The notes under the pieces are model-generated. The model searched no databases. It had not been told where the DNA came from and saw only the letters and a program-made list of their open reading frames with translations. The position numbers and the translations under genes are program-made. Positions 19,029 to 28,426 of a stretch of DNA of 64,000 nt are shown in pieces (position 1 is the first letter of the stretch; the number at the start of each line of letters is the position of its first letter). The stretch lies in NCBI RefSeq assembly GCF_006538165.1, contig NZ_BDLU01000014.1, forward strand, positions 1 through 64,000, read 5' to 3'. The DNA comes from Komagataeibacter diospyri (lineage in GTDB: Bacteria > Pseudomonadota > Alphaproteobacteria > Acetobacterales > Acetobacteraceae).

Positions 19029-20806
19029 ACCGCTATTTCCAGCACCCCCGCCACGCCGGGGCGACGGTGGTTGATGGCGGGCATACGCGTTTTCGCCTGT
19101 GGGCACCGTCATGCGACACGGTCGCGCTGGAGGTGGAAGGCCATGCCCCGGCCCCGATGTCGCGGCGCAAGGGAGGATGGTACGAATGCGTCTTTCCCTG
19201 CGGCCCCGGTGCACGCTACCGCTATCGTGTCGCCCCTGACCTTGCAGTACCTGATCCCGCGTCGTGCTACCAGCCCGATGACGTGCATGGGCCGAGCGTG
19301 GTGATCGATCCCGGTGCCTATGACTGGCAATATCCGCGCTGGTCCGGGCGGCCATGGCATGATGCGGTGATATATGAACTGCATGTCGGACTGCTGGGCG
19401 GATACGCTGGTGTGGTGCGCGAACTGCCCCGTATTGCAGCCCTTGGGGTAACGGCCATCGAACTCATGCCCCTGTCGGAAATACCGGGGGGACGGAACTG
19501 GGGCTATGACGGCGTGCTGCCCTATGCCCCGGAATCCGCCTATGGCCATCCCGATGATCTCAAGGCGCTGGTCGATGCGGCGCATGGGCATGGGCTTATG
19601 GTGTTTCTGGACGTGGTGTACAACCATTTCGGGCCGGACGGGAATTACCTGGCGTCTTATGCCGCACCATTTTTCCGTGCTGACCTGTCCACACCATGGG
19701 GCGCGGCCATTGATTTCCGGCAACCAGCCGTTCGGACATTTTTTGAAGATAATGCGCTGTACTGGCTGATGGAATTCCGTTTTGACGGATTGCGGTTTGA
19801 TGCAGTGCAGGCCATTGCCGAACGTAACTGGCTGTGTGAACTGCCCGCGCGCATCCGCACCCGGACCGAACCGGGGCGACATGTCCACCTGATCGTGGAA
19901 AACGAGAATAATGACGCGGGCCTGCTGCGCGCGGGCTATCGTGCCCAGTGGAATGATGATGCCCACAACGCCCTGCATGTCCTGCTGACGGGGGAAGATG
20001 AAGGATATTACGCCAATTTTACCCCCGACCCCATAGCCGCCCTTGCGCGCGTGCTGGCGGAAGGCTTTGCCTTTCAGGGGGAAATATCGCCTGTTACCCA
20101 TAAACCGCGTGGCAGCCCCAGTGGCGACCTGCCGTCCGACCGGTTCATTATTTTCCTGCAGAATCATGACCAGATCGGCAACCGGGCACTGGGCGAACGG
20201 CTGAACGTCCTTGCTTCGGAACCGGCGTTACGCGCGGCTTACGGGCTTGTGCTGCTGTGCCCGCAGATCCCCATGCTGTTCATGGGAGAGGAATGGGGAT
20301 CACGCCAGCCTTTCCTGTTTTTCACCAGCCATACGCCCGGTCTGGGCCGGATCGTGCGTGATGGGCGACGGAAAGAATTTGCGGCGTTTTCACATTTTGC
20401 GTCCGAGACGATGCGCGACACCATCCCCGACCCCAATGCGCCGGAAACCTTTACGGCGTCGCTGTTGCACGACGCGGAACGTGATGCGCCGGAGCATGTG
20501 GCGTGGGCTGCGTCCATCCATGACCTGCTGGCCCTGCGGCATCGCTGGATCATGCCCCGCCTGGCGGGCGCCCGCGCCATGGGGGCGCAGGTGATCGGGC
20601 CAAAGGCGGTGGTGGCGCGGTGGCGCATGGGGGATGGCACGGTGCTGGCCATTGCGCTCAATCTGGGGTCTGCATCCGTTCCTATGCCCGATGCGCCACG
20701 GGGGCAGTGCCTATATGCCCAGCCCATGTTGGAAACCGACGGGATTTCAGACGTTCTGCCTGCCTGTGCCGTCATGGTCTGTCTTGCCGAGGTGCCCGAT
20801 GAATAA
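19025..20806 (+). CDS. treZ: Malto-oligosyltrehalose trehalohydrolase
   Basis: This 593-residue GH13 enzyme releases trehalose from maltooligosyl-trehalose made by TreY. An N-terminal CBM48-like domain (TRFRLWAPSCDTVALEVEG) leads to IYELHVGLLGGYAG, GRNWGYDGVLPYAPESAYG (TreZ-specific), the nucleophile in GLRFDAVQAI, the acid/base in LIVENENND, and LQNHDQIGNRALG. The active-site exit loop AQWNDDAHNALHVLLTGE is typical of TreZ. ATG 19025 overlaps the glgX stop, and the 3' end overlaps malQ by eight bases. Together with treY this gives a complete glycogen-to-trehalose route, useful for osmotic and desiccation tolerance. Confidence 0.95.
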   Translation: MNRYFQHPRHAGATVVDGGHTRFRLWAPSCDTVALEVEGHAPAPMSRRKGGWYECVFPCGPGARYRYRVAPDLAVPDPASCYQPDDVHGPSVVIDPGAYDWQYPRWSGRPWHDAVIYELHVGLLGGYAGVVRELPRIAALGVTAIELMPLSEIPGGRNWGYDGVLPYAPESAYGHPDDLKALVDAAHGHGLMVFLDVVYNHFGPDGNYLASYAAPFFRADLSTPWGAAIDFRQPAVRTFFEDNALYWLMEFRFDGLRFDAVQAIAERNWLCELPARIRTRTEPGRHVHLIVENENNDAGLLRAGYRAQWNDDAHNALHVLLTGEDEGYYANFTPDPIAALARVLAEGFAFQGEISPVTHKPRGSPSGDLPSDRFIIFLQNHDQIGNRALGERLNVLASEPALRAAYGLVLLCPQIPMLFMGEEWGSRQPFLFFTSHTPGLGRIVRDGRRKEFAAFSHFASETMRDTIPDPNAPETFTASLLHDAERDAPEHVAWAASIHDLLALRHRWIMPRLAGARAMGAQVIGPKAVVARWRMGDGTVLAIALNLGSASVPMPDAPRGQCLYAQPMLETDGISDVLPACAVMVCLAEVPDE

Positions 20807-22886
20807 CCGTGATCTTGTCGATCGCGCCCGTCATGCCGGGCTGAGCATGCGCTGGCGTGACGCGGCGGGGCAGATCCACCGTGTTTCCAACGAAAGCGTG
20901 CGCCGGCTGCTGGCCGTGCTGGAGGGGCATGGCCTGCCCGGCAGCACGGGCGGCCTGCCGCCCATGGTGGTGACGGTGGAAGGGCAGGTCACCCCGCTGA
21001 CCCTGCCTGACAATACGCAGGCGACCCATTTCCGCCTTGAGATGGAAAGCGGGGATGTGGTGGAGGGGCCATTGCGCCGCATACGCGGGCGGCCCGCGCT
21101 GCCGCCATTGCGGTTATGCGGGTATCACCGCCTGTCCATCGGCCTGCATGTCACAACCCTTGCGGTGGCTCCGCTGACCTGTCCCACCGTTGGCACGCGG
21201 ATGGATGGGGCGGGGCCAGACCGGCCATGGGGGCTGGGCGCGCAGGTTTACAGTCTGCGCACGCCCGGCGATGGCGGCATGGGCCATCTTGGCGCGGTGG
21301 CGACGCTTGCACGTCTTGCAGCGGCGCGGGGGGCGGATGCGCTGGCCATAAGCCCGGTCCATGCCATGTTTGCCGCGCGCATGGAGCAGTACAGCCCGTA
21401 TTCGCCTTCCACGCGTCTGTTTCTCAATGTCCTGCTGGCGGATCCACTGGCGGTGTTTGATACCGCGACGGTGCAGGCGGCGGGACTGCGGAATGGCAGG
21501 GCCTATGTCGATAAGGTCAGGATACTGGAGGATGCGCCCCTGATCGACTGGCCACAGGCCGCTGCCCGGCGTTATGAACTGCTGCGGCGGCTGTACGATG
21601 AACGGATCGTGCCAAATCCCCCTGCCGAACTGGCCCAATTCCGCAAGGCATGTGGGACGGCATTGCAGCAGCATGCCATATTTGAAACCCTGCATGCCTA
21701 TTTCACCACCCGTGGCGGACGCGGCGGGGACTGGCGGCAGTGGCCGCTGGCAATGCGTCACCCCGACAGCCCGGAGGTCGCGCGTTTCGCCCATGAATTC
21801 GCCCATGACGTCAGCTTTCATGTGTTCGTGCAGTGGCTGGCCGCCAAAAGCATGGAACAGGCATGTGGTGCCGCGCGCGCGGCCGGCATGCGCATTGGCC
21901 TAGTGGCTGATATGGCTGTGGGTGTTGACCCTACCGGCAGCGAATGCTGGGCGCGGCAGCAGGAATTCCTGGTGGGTGCGTCCATCGGTGCGCCGCCCGA
22001 TGCCCTCAGCCCGGTGGGGCAGGACTGGGGACTGACCACCTTTTCCCCCGCCGGGCTGCAGGCGGGGGGCTACCGCGCCTTTATCGAAACGGTGCGCGCG
22101 GGGCTGGCCCACGGGGGCGGGCTGCGCATTGACCACGTCATGGCGCTGGAACGGTTATGGGTCATACCGCAGGGGGGGACATCGGCTGAAGGGGCTTACC
22201 TGTCCTTTCCGGTACGTGACCTCATGCGGCTTGTGGCGCTGGAGGCGACGCGCGCCAATGCCATCGTGATTGGCGAGGATCTGGGCACGGTCACCTCCGC
22301 CTTTCGTACCATGGCGCAGAAACACGGTATCATGGGCATGAACGTGCTGTTTTTCGAACGTACGCCACAGGGGGCCTTCAAACCGCCGGGCACGTGGTCA
22401 CCCGGCGCGACTGCCATGACAACGACGCACGACCTGCCTACCGTGGCGGGCTGGTGGCAGGGAACTGATATCGACTGGCGCGTGAAGCTGGGTCAGATGG
22501 CTCCGGGCGTGGATGGCGTCACCCTGAATGACGAGCGCGAGAATGACCGCACCGCACTGTGGGCGGCGATGGTGGGGCAACGTGGCACGCAGCCACCCGA
22601 CCCGGCCGCGCGCAGGAAGCCGCCTGCGGAAAAGCCACCCGCCACCGCCGATGGTGCCGTAAAGGTGGTGGATGAAGCCATAGGCTTCGTTGGCCGCGCG
22701 GCATGCCCGCTGGCTGTCATTCCGATAGAGGATCTGCTGGGCCTGAATGAACAGCCCAACCTGCCCGGCACCACGACCGGCCACCCCAACTGGTGCAGGC
22801 GGTATCCGGGCATGACCGCGACCCTGCTGTCCGGTGTGGATGCGCGCCGGCGTTTCGGTCGGCTGCGGACGGGACGGTCGTCATGA
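20799..22886 (+). CDS. malQ: 4-alpha-glucanotransferase (amylomaltase)
   Basis: The 695-residue GH77 enzyme transfers maltosyl and longer units between alpha-1,4-glucans. The N-terminal domain (about 1-140) matches the long bacterial MalQ form. The barrel holds SPVHAMFAARMEQYSPYSPS, the nucleophile region GGGLRIDHVMALERLWVIP, the acid/base in IVIGEDLGTV, and MTTTHDLPTVAGWW. ATG 20799 overlaps treZ by eight bases, and its stop overlaps the treY start by four. In the cluster it would rebuild longer chains from the maltose and maltotriose left by TreY, TreZ and GlgP. Confidence 0.93.
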   Translation: MNNRDLVDRARHAGLSMRWRDAAGQIHRVSNESVRRLLAVLEGHGLPGSTGGLPPMVVTVEGQVTPLTLPDNTQATHFRLEMESGDVVEGPLRRIRGRPALPPLRLCGYHRLSIGLHVTTLAVAPLTCPTVGTRMDGAGPDRPWGLGAQVYSLRTPGDGGMGHLGAVATLARLAAARGADALAISPVHAMFAARMEQYSPYSPSTRLFLNVLLADPLAVFDTATVQAAGLRNGRAYVDKVRILEDAPLIDWPQAAARRYELLRRLYDERIVPNPPAELAQFRKACGTALQQHAIFETLHAYFTTRGGRGGDWRQWPLAMRHPDSPEVARFAHEFAHDVSFHVFVQWLAAKSMEQACGAARAAGMRIGLVADMAVGVDPTGSECWARQQEFLVGASIGAPPDALSPVGQDWGLTTFSPAGLQAGGYRAFIETVRAGLAHGGGLRIDHVMALERLWVIPQGGTSAEGAYLSFPVRDLMRLVALEATRANAIVIGEDLGTVTSAFRTMAQKHGIMGMNVLFFERTPQGAFKPPGTWSPGATAMTTTHDLPTVAGWWQGTDIDWRVKLGQMAPGVDGVTLNDERENDRTALWAAMVGQRGTQPPDPAARRKPPAEKPPATADGAVKVVDEAIGFVGRAACPLAVIPIEDLLGLNEQPNLPGTTTGHPNWCRRYPGMTATLLSGVDARRRFGRLRTGRSS

Positions 22887-25627
22887 ACAGCGGTCACGGC
22901 GCACCATCGGTGCGGGCGACGTACCGCCTGCAGTTCCGGGGCGGCATGACGCTGGATGGCGCGACGGCCCTTGTGCCGCAGCTTGCGCGGCTGGGCATCA
23001 GCCATCTTTATGCCTCGCCACTATCTGCCGCACGCCCCGGCTCCACGCATGGCTATGACACGATCTGCTATGACCGGATCGATCCTGTTGTGGGGGATGA
23101 GGCGGCGCTGGCGCGACTGGCCGCACGGCTGCATGCCCATGGCATGGGGCTGATTGTCGATATCGTGCCCAACCACATGGCGGCGGACGGACATAACCCA
23201 TGGTGGATGGATGTGCTGACATGGGGGCGGGCATCGCCGCATGCCAACTGGTTCGACATCGACTGGGACGTGCCGGATCCCGATATCCACGGGCGCGTCA
23301 TGCTGCCCTTCCTTGACCGGCCGTTTGATGACGCGCTGGAAGCCGGCATGCTGGCGTTGCGTCATGATGACGACAGCGGGCTGTTTTTCATCCATCACCA
23401 TGACCACCGCTTTCCGCTGTGTCCCACTGGGTATGCATCCCTTCTGGCGCGTGTCGATGCGCCGGGGGAACTGCTTGCGGCCTTTACCACCGTGGCCATG
23501 CGCGCAGGCCCGGGGCCGGAGGCGGATGCAGCGGTGGGCAGGCTGCGGCAATGGGGGACAACTGATGCGGGCAGGGTGGCCATGGCCCGTATCGCCATGA
23601 TGCATGATGGCACGAACCTGTCGGGCCGCGCGTGCCTGACGGGCGTGCTGGCGGGGCAGGCATGGCAACTGGCGTGGTGGCGGGATGGGGCGTTGCGTCT
23701 GAACTGGCGGCGGTTTTTTGATATTACCGGCCTTGTCAGCCTGTGTGTCGAACGTGAAGAAGTGTTCGACGCCGTGCATGGCTATGTTTTTTCCCTGTAC
23801 CGGCGCGGACTGGTTGATGGCCTGCGCGTGGACCATATCGACGGGCTGGGCGCGCCCGCGATCTATTGCCAGCGCCTGCGCGCCCGGCTGGATGCCCTGA
23901 CACCCGACCGGCCAGAGGACGCATTGCCCGGTGGGGCGGTCTATGTTGAAAAAATCCTGATCGGGGGGGAAAGCCTCCCCACCGCATGGCCGGTTGATGG
24001 CACCACCGGCTATGACTTCATGGATCAGGTATCCGCCGTGCTGCATGACGCCCATGGAGCCGGAGTGCTGGACCGGCTATGGGCCGGGTGCGGTCCCGAT
24101 GCCAGACCCCTTGGCCAGATCGTGCGGGCGGCGCGCACCTATCTGCTGGAACATGTCTTTTCCGCGGAATTCGGCCATCTGGCTACCCTGCTGCGGCATT
24201 GCCTGCCGGACGGGGACGGATCATGGGCGGCACAGGACCTGCGGCCCGTGCTGGAATGCCTTCTGCTGCAGTTTCGTCCTTACCGCACCTATTTTGGCGA
24301 TGAGGCCGTGCAGGAGCATGGGGCGGACAGCATGGTGCTGGATATGGCGAAGACAGCGGCATGCCGCACCACGACCGGGGATCAGGCCATGGTGGTGGGG
24401 GACATCACGCGCCTGCTGTCGGCCTGTCCCGAACAGGCGCCGCCGCCCGTCGTGCGGCGCGCGCAGCAGGCGTTTGAACACCTGACCGCGCCGTTGGCGG
24501 CCAAATCGCTGGAGGATACGGCATTCTACCGTTACGGCCGCCTGGTGTCGCGCAATGAAGTGGGATCGGACCCCGCAGTACTGGGCCTGCCGGTCGCGGC
24601 CTTCCACGCGTGTTGCCTGTCGCGGCAGGCGCGGTTTCCCCATGCGCTGCTGGCGGGTGCGACCCATGACCACAAACGCGGGGAAGATGTCCGCGCGCGC
24701 CTTGCGGTGCTGAGCGCCATGCCCGGGGAATGGGAACGGCAGGTGCATGAGTGGTTTGCCCATAACCACGCGGCAGGCCGGGGCGGTCCGGACCGCATTG
24801 ATGAGATCATGCTGTACCAGACACTGGTGGGGATCTGGCCGCTGGAGCCATTTGCGAATGATGCGGAACGGCTGCATTTCCGCAGGCGCATCCAGCAATG
24901 GCAGATCAAGGCCCTGCGTGAGGCCAAGCGGCACACCGGCTGGATCAGTCCCGATATGGTGTATGAAGACGCCTGCGCCGGCTTTGTGGACCGCCTGCTG
25001 GACCCTGTTGTATCTGCATCATTCCTGCGGCAGATGGCGGGATTTGTGAGCCGCATCGCCCCGGCGGGCGCGGTGAACGGCCTTGCGCAGACGTTGCTGC
25101 GCCTGACCGTGCCGGGGGTGCCGGACCTGTATCAGGGGTGTGAGCTATGGGATTTCAGCCTTGTTGATCCTGATAACCGCGCGCCGGTCAATTTTGATTA
25201 CCGTGCGGGACTGCTGGAACACGCCACCAGTTTTGCTGCAGCCGCGACCGACTGGCGCACGGGGCGGGTCAAGCAGGACATGATCCGCCGGATCCTGGCG
25301 TTTCGCCAGAATTATCCCGACCTGTTCACCTACGGCACCTATGAACCGGTGGAAATCACGGGACGGGACCGCAGCCACGCCATTGCCTTCCTGCGGCGAC
25401 AGGGGGGGATCCGCCTGCTGGTCGTAGCACCCCGCCTGCCACAGGCGTTGGGAGTGCAGGCGGCGGATCTGTCGGTGGGGCGCGATGTCGACCTCGGGCT
25501 TGAACTGCCGCAGCTGCATGGGCCGTGGCACAGCCTGCTGGGGGATGTGCCACGGCAGGTAAGGCATCCGTTCATGCGCGGGCAGGTGCCGCTGGTCTGC
25601 CTTGTGCACCACGCGGTGGGGGAATAG
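22883..25627 (+). CDS. treY: Malto-oligosyltrehalose synthase
   Basis: This 914-residue GH13 enzyme converts the reducing-end glucose of maltodextrins to an alpha,alpha-1,1 linkage. Family blocks are TYRLQFRGGMTLDGA (11-25), ISHLYASPLSAARPGSTHGY, GLIVDIVPNHMA, the nucleophile region GLRVDHIDGLGAP, YVEKILIGGESLP with the acid/base Glu, and DTAFYRYGRL. C-terminal PGVPDLYQGCELWDFSLVDP is also characteristic. ATG 22883 overlaps the malQ stop by four bases. It is the last gene of the glycogen and trehalose cluster; the next gene starts 100 bases on without a clear terminator between. Confidence 0.95.
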   Translation: MNSGHGAPSVRATYRLQFRGGMTLDGATALVPQLARLGISHLYASPLSAARPGSTHGYDTICYDRIDPVVGDEAALARLAARLHAHGMGLIVDIVPNHMAADGHNPWWMDVLTWGRASPHANWFDIDWDVPDPDIHGRVMLPFLDRPFDDALEAGMLALRHDDDSGLFFIHHHDHRFPLCPTGYASLLARVDAPGELLAAFTTVAMRAGPGPEADAAVGRLRQWGTTDAGRVAMARIAMMHDGTNLSGRACLTGVLAGQAWQLAWWRDGALRLNWRRFFDITGLVSLCVEREEVFDAVHGYVFSLYRRGLVDGLRVDHIDGLGAPAIYCQRLRARLDALTPDRPEDALPGGAVYVEKILIGGESLPTAWPVDGTTGYDFMDQVSAVLHDAHGAGVLDRLWAGCGPDARPLGQIVRAARTYLLEHVFSAEFGHLATLLRHCLPDGDGSWAAQDLRPVLECLLLQFRPYRTYFGDEAVQEHGADSMVLDMAKTAACRTTTGDQAMVVGDITRLLSACPEQAPPPVVRRAQQAFEHLTAPLAAKSLEDTAFYRYGRLVSRNEVGSDPAVLGLPVAAFHACCLSRQARFPHALLAGATHDHKRGEDVRARLAVLSAMPGEWERQVHEWFAHNHAAGRGGPDRIDEIMLYQTLVGIWPLEPFANDAERLHFRRRIQQWQIKALREAKRHTGWISPDMVYEDACAGFVDRLLDPVVSASFLRQMAGFVSRIAPAGAVNGLAQTLLRLTVPGVPDLYQGCELWDFSLVDPDNRAPVNFDYRAGLLEHATSFAAAATDWRTGRVKQDMIRRILAFRQNYPDLFTYGTYEPVEITGRDRSHAIAFLRRQGGIRLLVVAPRLPQALGVQAADLSVGRDVDLGLELPQLHGPWHSLLGDVPRQVRHPFMRGQVPLVCLVHHAVGE

Positions 25628-25727
25628 GGCTGCGGCCTGTCCTGTTGCCGACGGATCTTGCGTCCGGTCAGGAATTTTGTATCCTGTTACGTTTCAGATG
25701 CTTGTGCGATGGCACTGGCGTGGACAG

Positions 25728-27029
25728 ATGCAAAAAGGCTGGAACTTGACCGGTTTTGACGACAACCAGAAAATCAGGCGCCTCCGCCTGAAACGAAGGG
25801 ACCTGTTTGCCGGTTCCCTGGCTTTCGGTGCCGTTGGCGCGCGCGGGATGTGGAACTCCGTCCCTGCCGCCGCAGCAGCCCTGCAGCGCACCGCTGTTGG
25901 TGGCACCGTGCCCCGGCTGGTGCCCATGCGCGCCCATGCCGACCAGATTACCGATATCAAGGTCTGCCTGCGCCCGTTCCGTCCCGCCGGTCCCCGGCTG
26001 GATGTCGAGCGCGTGGGCGACAAGGTGGTCATCCATAACTATGGCCATGGCGGTAGCGGGTGGTCCCTGTCATGGGGCTCGGCCGATATCGCGGTGGGCA
26101 AGGCGGCATCGCTGTCACCCCGGCGGATTGCGGTGGTGGGCTGTGGCGTGATCGGACTGACGTCGGCCCTCAGCGCGCAGCGCGCGGGTTTTGAGGTCAC
26201 CATCTATACCCGCGACATGCTGCCCCATACCCGTTCGGTCCGCGCCAATGGCAGCTGGACCCCGGATTCACGCATTGCGCTGACCGCCCCCGCCGGGCCG
26301 CAATTTGCCGATGTGTGGGAACAGATGGCCCGCTATTCATGGAAAACCTATCGCGATTACCTTGGCCTGCCGGGCAATCCGATTGATTTTCGTGACAACT
26401 ACACACTGTCCGACACGCCATTTGAAGAAGGCCCCGAACCCGAAGGCCGGACCGGACCGGGGGATTACGCCTCTACCGGGATGCCGCGCGCGACCAGTGA
26501 ATTCGCCACTTATGGCGACCGGATCAGGGATATCATTCCCGCACCCGAACTGCTGGCCAGTCAGGATAATCCCTTTCCCGTCGCGTATGCACAGCGTGCG
26601 CCGATGATGATGTTCAATTTCGGGGCGTACGGGCACCTGCTGCTGTCGGAATTCTATCAGGCGGGCGGCAAGATCGTGATCCGTGAATTCCATACCCCTG
26701 CTGACATGAAATCCATAGCGGAACCCGTCATCATTAACTGTCCAGGCTATGCCGCGCGTGACCTGTGGGGGGACAGGACCCTTATTCCCGTGCGGGGGCA
26801 GACGGCATGGCTGCCGCCCCAGCCGGATGTGATGTACGGGGTGGAATACAAGGGGGCTGCGGCCCTGTCCAAGAGTGACGGGCTGATGATTCAGGCCGTT
26901 GATCTGAACAATGTTGGCGAAATGGAAGGGGTCGGCAACAGCTTCGAGCATGCTGACCGCGCTGAAGCTGAAAAGGCGATTGCGGTGTTTGAAAACCTGT
27001 TTGCACGCTTTCCCGCGGGGCGTGGCTGA
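25728..27029 (+). CDS. Tat-exported FAD oxidoreductase with a circularly permuted D-amino-acid-oxidase fold
   Basis: The protein has 433 residues. A twin-arginine-like signal, RRDLFAGSLAFGAVGA, lies at 23-38. Then LRPFRPAGPR (81-90) and VIHNYGHGGSGWSLSWG (101-117) appear. In standard D-amino-acid oxidases these blocks are the extreme C-terminus and contact FAD. Only after them comes the Rossmann start RIAVVGCGVIGLTSAL (133-148), normally the N-terminus. The protein ends soon after the PVRGQTAW block and a final helix, where the LRP block would normally follow. This is the order of a circular permutation. ATG 25728 is a tentative start with no strong ribosome-binding site. It overlaps a cytochrome c gene, so the electron acceptor is probably that cytochrome. 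The substrate is unknown. Confidence 0.75.
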   Translation: MQKGWNLTGFDDNQKIRRLRLKRRDLFAGSLAFGAVGARGMWNSVPAAAAALQRTAVGGTVPRLVPMRAHADQITDIKVCLRPFRPAGPRLDVERVGDKVVIHNYGHGGSGWSLSWGSADIAVGKAASLSPRRIAVVGCGVIGLTSALSAQRAGFEVTIYTRDMLPHTRSVRANGSWTPDSRIALTAPAGPQFADVWEQMARYSWKTYRDYLGLPGNPIDFRDNYTLSDTPFEEGPEPEGRTGPGDYASTGMPRATSEFATYGDRIRDIIPAPELLASQDNPFPVAYAQRAPMMMFNFGAYGHLLLSEFYQAGGKIVIREFHTPADMKSIAEPVIINCPGYAARDLWGDRTLIPVRGQTAWLPPQPDVMYGVEYKGAAALSKSDGLMIQAVDLNNVGEMEGVGNSFEHADRAEAEKAIAVFENLFARFPAGRG

Positions 27030-27481
27030 TGCGTGGGTCGGGTTATGCCTGCCGCGCGGGCCTGGGGGCCGGGCTGCTGCTGGCGCTGGTGCAGATCGGG
27101 CTGCCTGCGGCCCATGCGGCACAGGCGCGCACCGTATCCTATTACACCACCGAACAGGCGCAGCGGGGGGAGACGACATACCAGCAGTTCTGCGCTGTCT
27201 GTCATGGCGCCAGTCTTGCAGGTGCGTTTGACGTACCGCCGCTGAAGGGGCGTTTTGTAACCAACTGGTCCGGTGCCACGCTGGATCGGCTGTTTGACTA
27301 TATTTCCAAAGCCATGCCGCTGTTTTCTCCCGGTGCGCTTACACCGGCGCAGAATGCTGATCTGGTTGCCTTCATACTGCGTGAAAACGGTGTTCCCGCG
27401 GGGCGGACGGAGCTGCCAGCCACGGATGCCGCGCTGAAAACAATGGTGTTTCCCACCATTTCCGCTGACAGGGTAAAATAA
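27029..27481 (+). CDS. Periplasmic mono-haem c-type cytochrome
   Basis: The 150-residue protein has a signal peptide (about 1-34, ending AAHAA). One CAVCHG haem-binding site lies at residues 54-59, and a probable Met ligand lies in ISKAMPLFSPGAL about 45 residues on. This is the class I cytochrome c pattern, with an LTPAQNADLVAFILREN C-terminal helix. Its ATG overlaps the TGA of the FAD oxidoreductase by one base, which strongly suggests a two-component periplasmic dehydrogenase that feeds electrons to the respiratory chain, as is usual in acetic acid bacteria. The partnership is inferred from the overlap. A dispersed hairpin repeat follows. Confidence 0.88.
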   Translation: MRGSGYACRAGLGAGLLLALVQIGLPAAHAAQARTVSYYTTEQAQRGETTYQQFCAVCHGASLAGAFDVPPLKGRFVTNWSGATLDRLFDYISKAMPLFSPGALTPAQNADLVAFILRENGVPAGRTELPATDAALKTMVFPTISADRVK

Positions 27482-27560
27482 TCCGGGCATCCCGCAACGT
27501 GAGCAGGGAGCGCGTGACGGGATGATCCGTTTAAAGATCGTCTGAAAACAGCTGATCGAC

Positions 27561-27615
27561 AAAAATAAAAGTTTTTGGGTGTCGCCTTTTTTTAAAGGCG
27601 GCGTTTTTTTGCAAA
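27561..27615. repeat. Dispersed intergenic hairpin repeat, copy 4 (short)
   Basis: AAAAATAAAAGTTTTTGGGTG is followed by a GTCGCCTTT / AAAGGCGGC hairpin (27582-27602) and a T-run. Only the first half of the repeat is present. Directly downstream of the cytochrome c gene it has the shape of a rho-independent terminator. Confidence 0.75.
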
Positions 27616-27770
27616 CTGCCCCTAACTGCGGATCACAGTGTGGGGAGAAAAAGTAATCTTCCCGAACTTATGCTAATATCTGGCGTTGGGTGCATGTGGC
27701 AGGCTGCCGCAGCGTCCCACATACCTCGTGACAGTTCCAGTACCCACCATGCAGATGCAGGGAGATGGAC

Positions 27771-28001
27771 ATGACGAAGTCAGATTACACCGTGAATAAT
27801 CAGGAACTTGAGATGCGGGCGATCAGCCTGTGGAACAAGCAGCATCCCGACCGGCCATGGCGGCGGCTGAGCAACCTGCACCGCTATCGCAAGGCCACGC
27901 ATGCGCTGCAGGGCATTCCGGCCTTTCCTGAAGAACAGGCGCAGTTCCGGTTTCTTGCATCCCATGGCATGGGCCTGTCACAGGGCAGGAACTGCATGTA
28001 A
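27771..28001 (+). CDS. Small soluble protein of unknown function
   Basis: The 76-codon frame encodes a basic, aromatic-rich protein, with WNKQHPDRPWRRLSNLHRYR in the middle and no signal peptide. ATG 27771 has GGGAG 8 bases upstream, better than the in-frame ATG at 27765. A strong terminator follows at 28067. I do not recognise the family. The good start signal, terminator and length support a real gene. It is monocistronic. Confidence 0.6.
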   Translation: MTKSDYTVNNQELEMRAISLWNKQHPDRPWRRLSNLHRYRKATHALQGIPAFPEEQAQFRFLASHGMGLSQGRNCM

Positions 28002-28066
28002 GCAGATGGCGGGTGGGGGCATGTCCGTATGCATCCCTATCCGCTGTCCCGGACCATGACGATACG

Positions 28067-28100
28067 GGGCAGGTACAGTCATGTACCTGCCCTGTTTTTA
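28067..28100 (+). terminator. Strong rho-independent terminator
   Basis: A perfect 10-base stem (GGGCAGGTAC and GTACCTGCCC) encloses a 6-base loop and is followed by TGTTTTTA. It ends the transcript of the 76-residue protein and lies just before the stop of the convergent Pro/Gln-rich protein gene. Confidence 0.85.
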
Positions 28101-28120
28101 TATGATCAGTGTGGGGAGGG

Positions 28121-28426
28121 TCATTGCAGGGCGGATGGACTGCGCAGGGTCTGGTGGTTGGTGGACATGCCGGGCTGATCCGGACTTTTATTACCTGCGG
28201 GCTGTCTTGTCAGGGGCTGGTCGGGTTGCTGTTGCTGCCGTGCCGGATCGGCCTTTTCCGGCAGAGGTTCCGTCTTGCGGGAATATGGCTGCGCGCGCTC
28301 GATCGAGGAAGGTGAATTGCCCCCCGGCTGGCTTACGTTTCTATCCTGTGGGTGCTGCTGCGCCATGGCGGCCGGGGTAACGGTCAACGGCACGCACAGT
28401 ACGAGTATTGCAGGAAAATATCGCAT
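28121..28426 (-). CDS. Small secreted Pro/Gln-rich protein
   Basis: This 101-residue protein has a clear signal peptide (MRYFPAILVLCVPLTVTPAA, then MAQQ). The rest is a low-complexity hydrophilic chain rich in Pro, Gln, Ser and charged residues, with KADPARQQQQPDQPLTRQP in the middle and no predicted fold. ATG 28426 has AGGGAT about 9 bases upstream. The family is unknown. It is probably periplasmic and disordered. It converges on the small unknown protein gene at 27771. Confidence 0.5.
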   Translation of the reverse strand: MRYFPAILVLCVPLTVTPAAMAQQHPQDRNVSQPGGNSPSSIERAQPYSRKTEPLPEKADPARQQQQPDQPLTRQPAGNKSPDQPGMSTNHQTLRSPSALQ

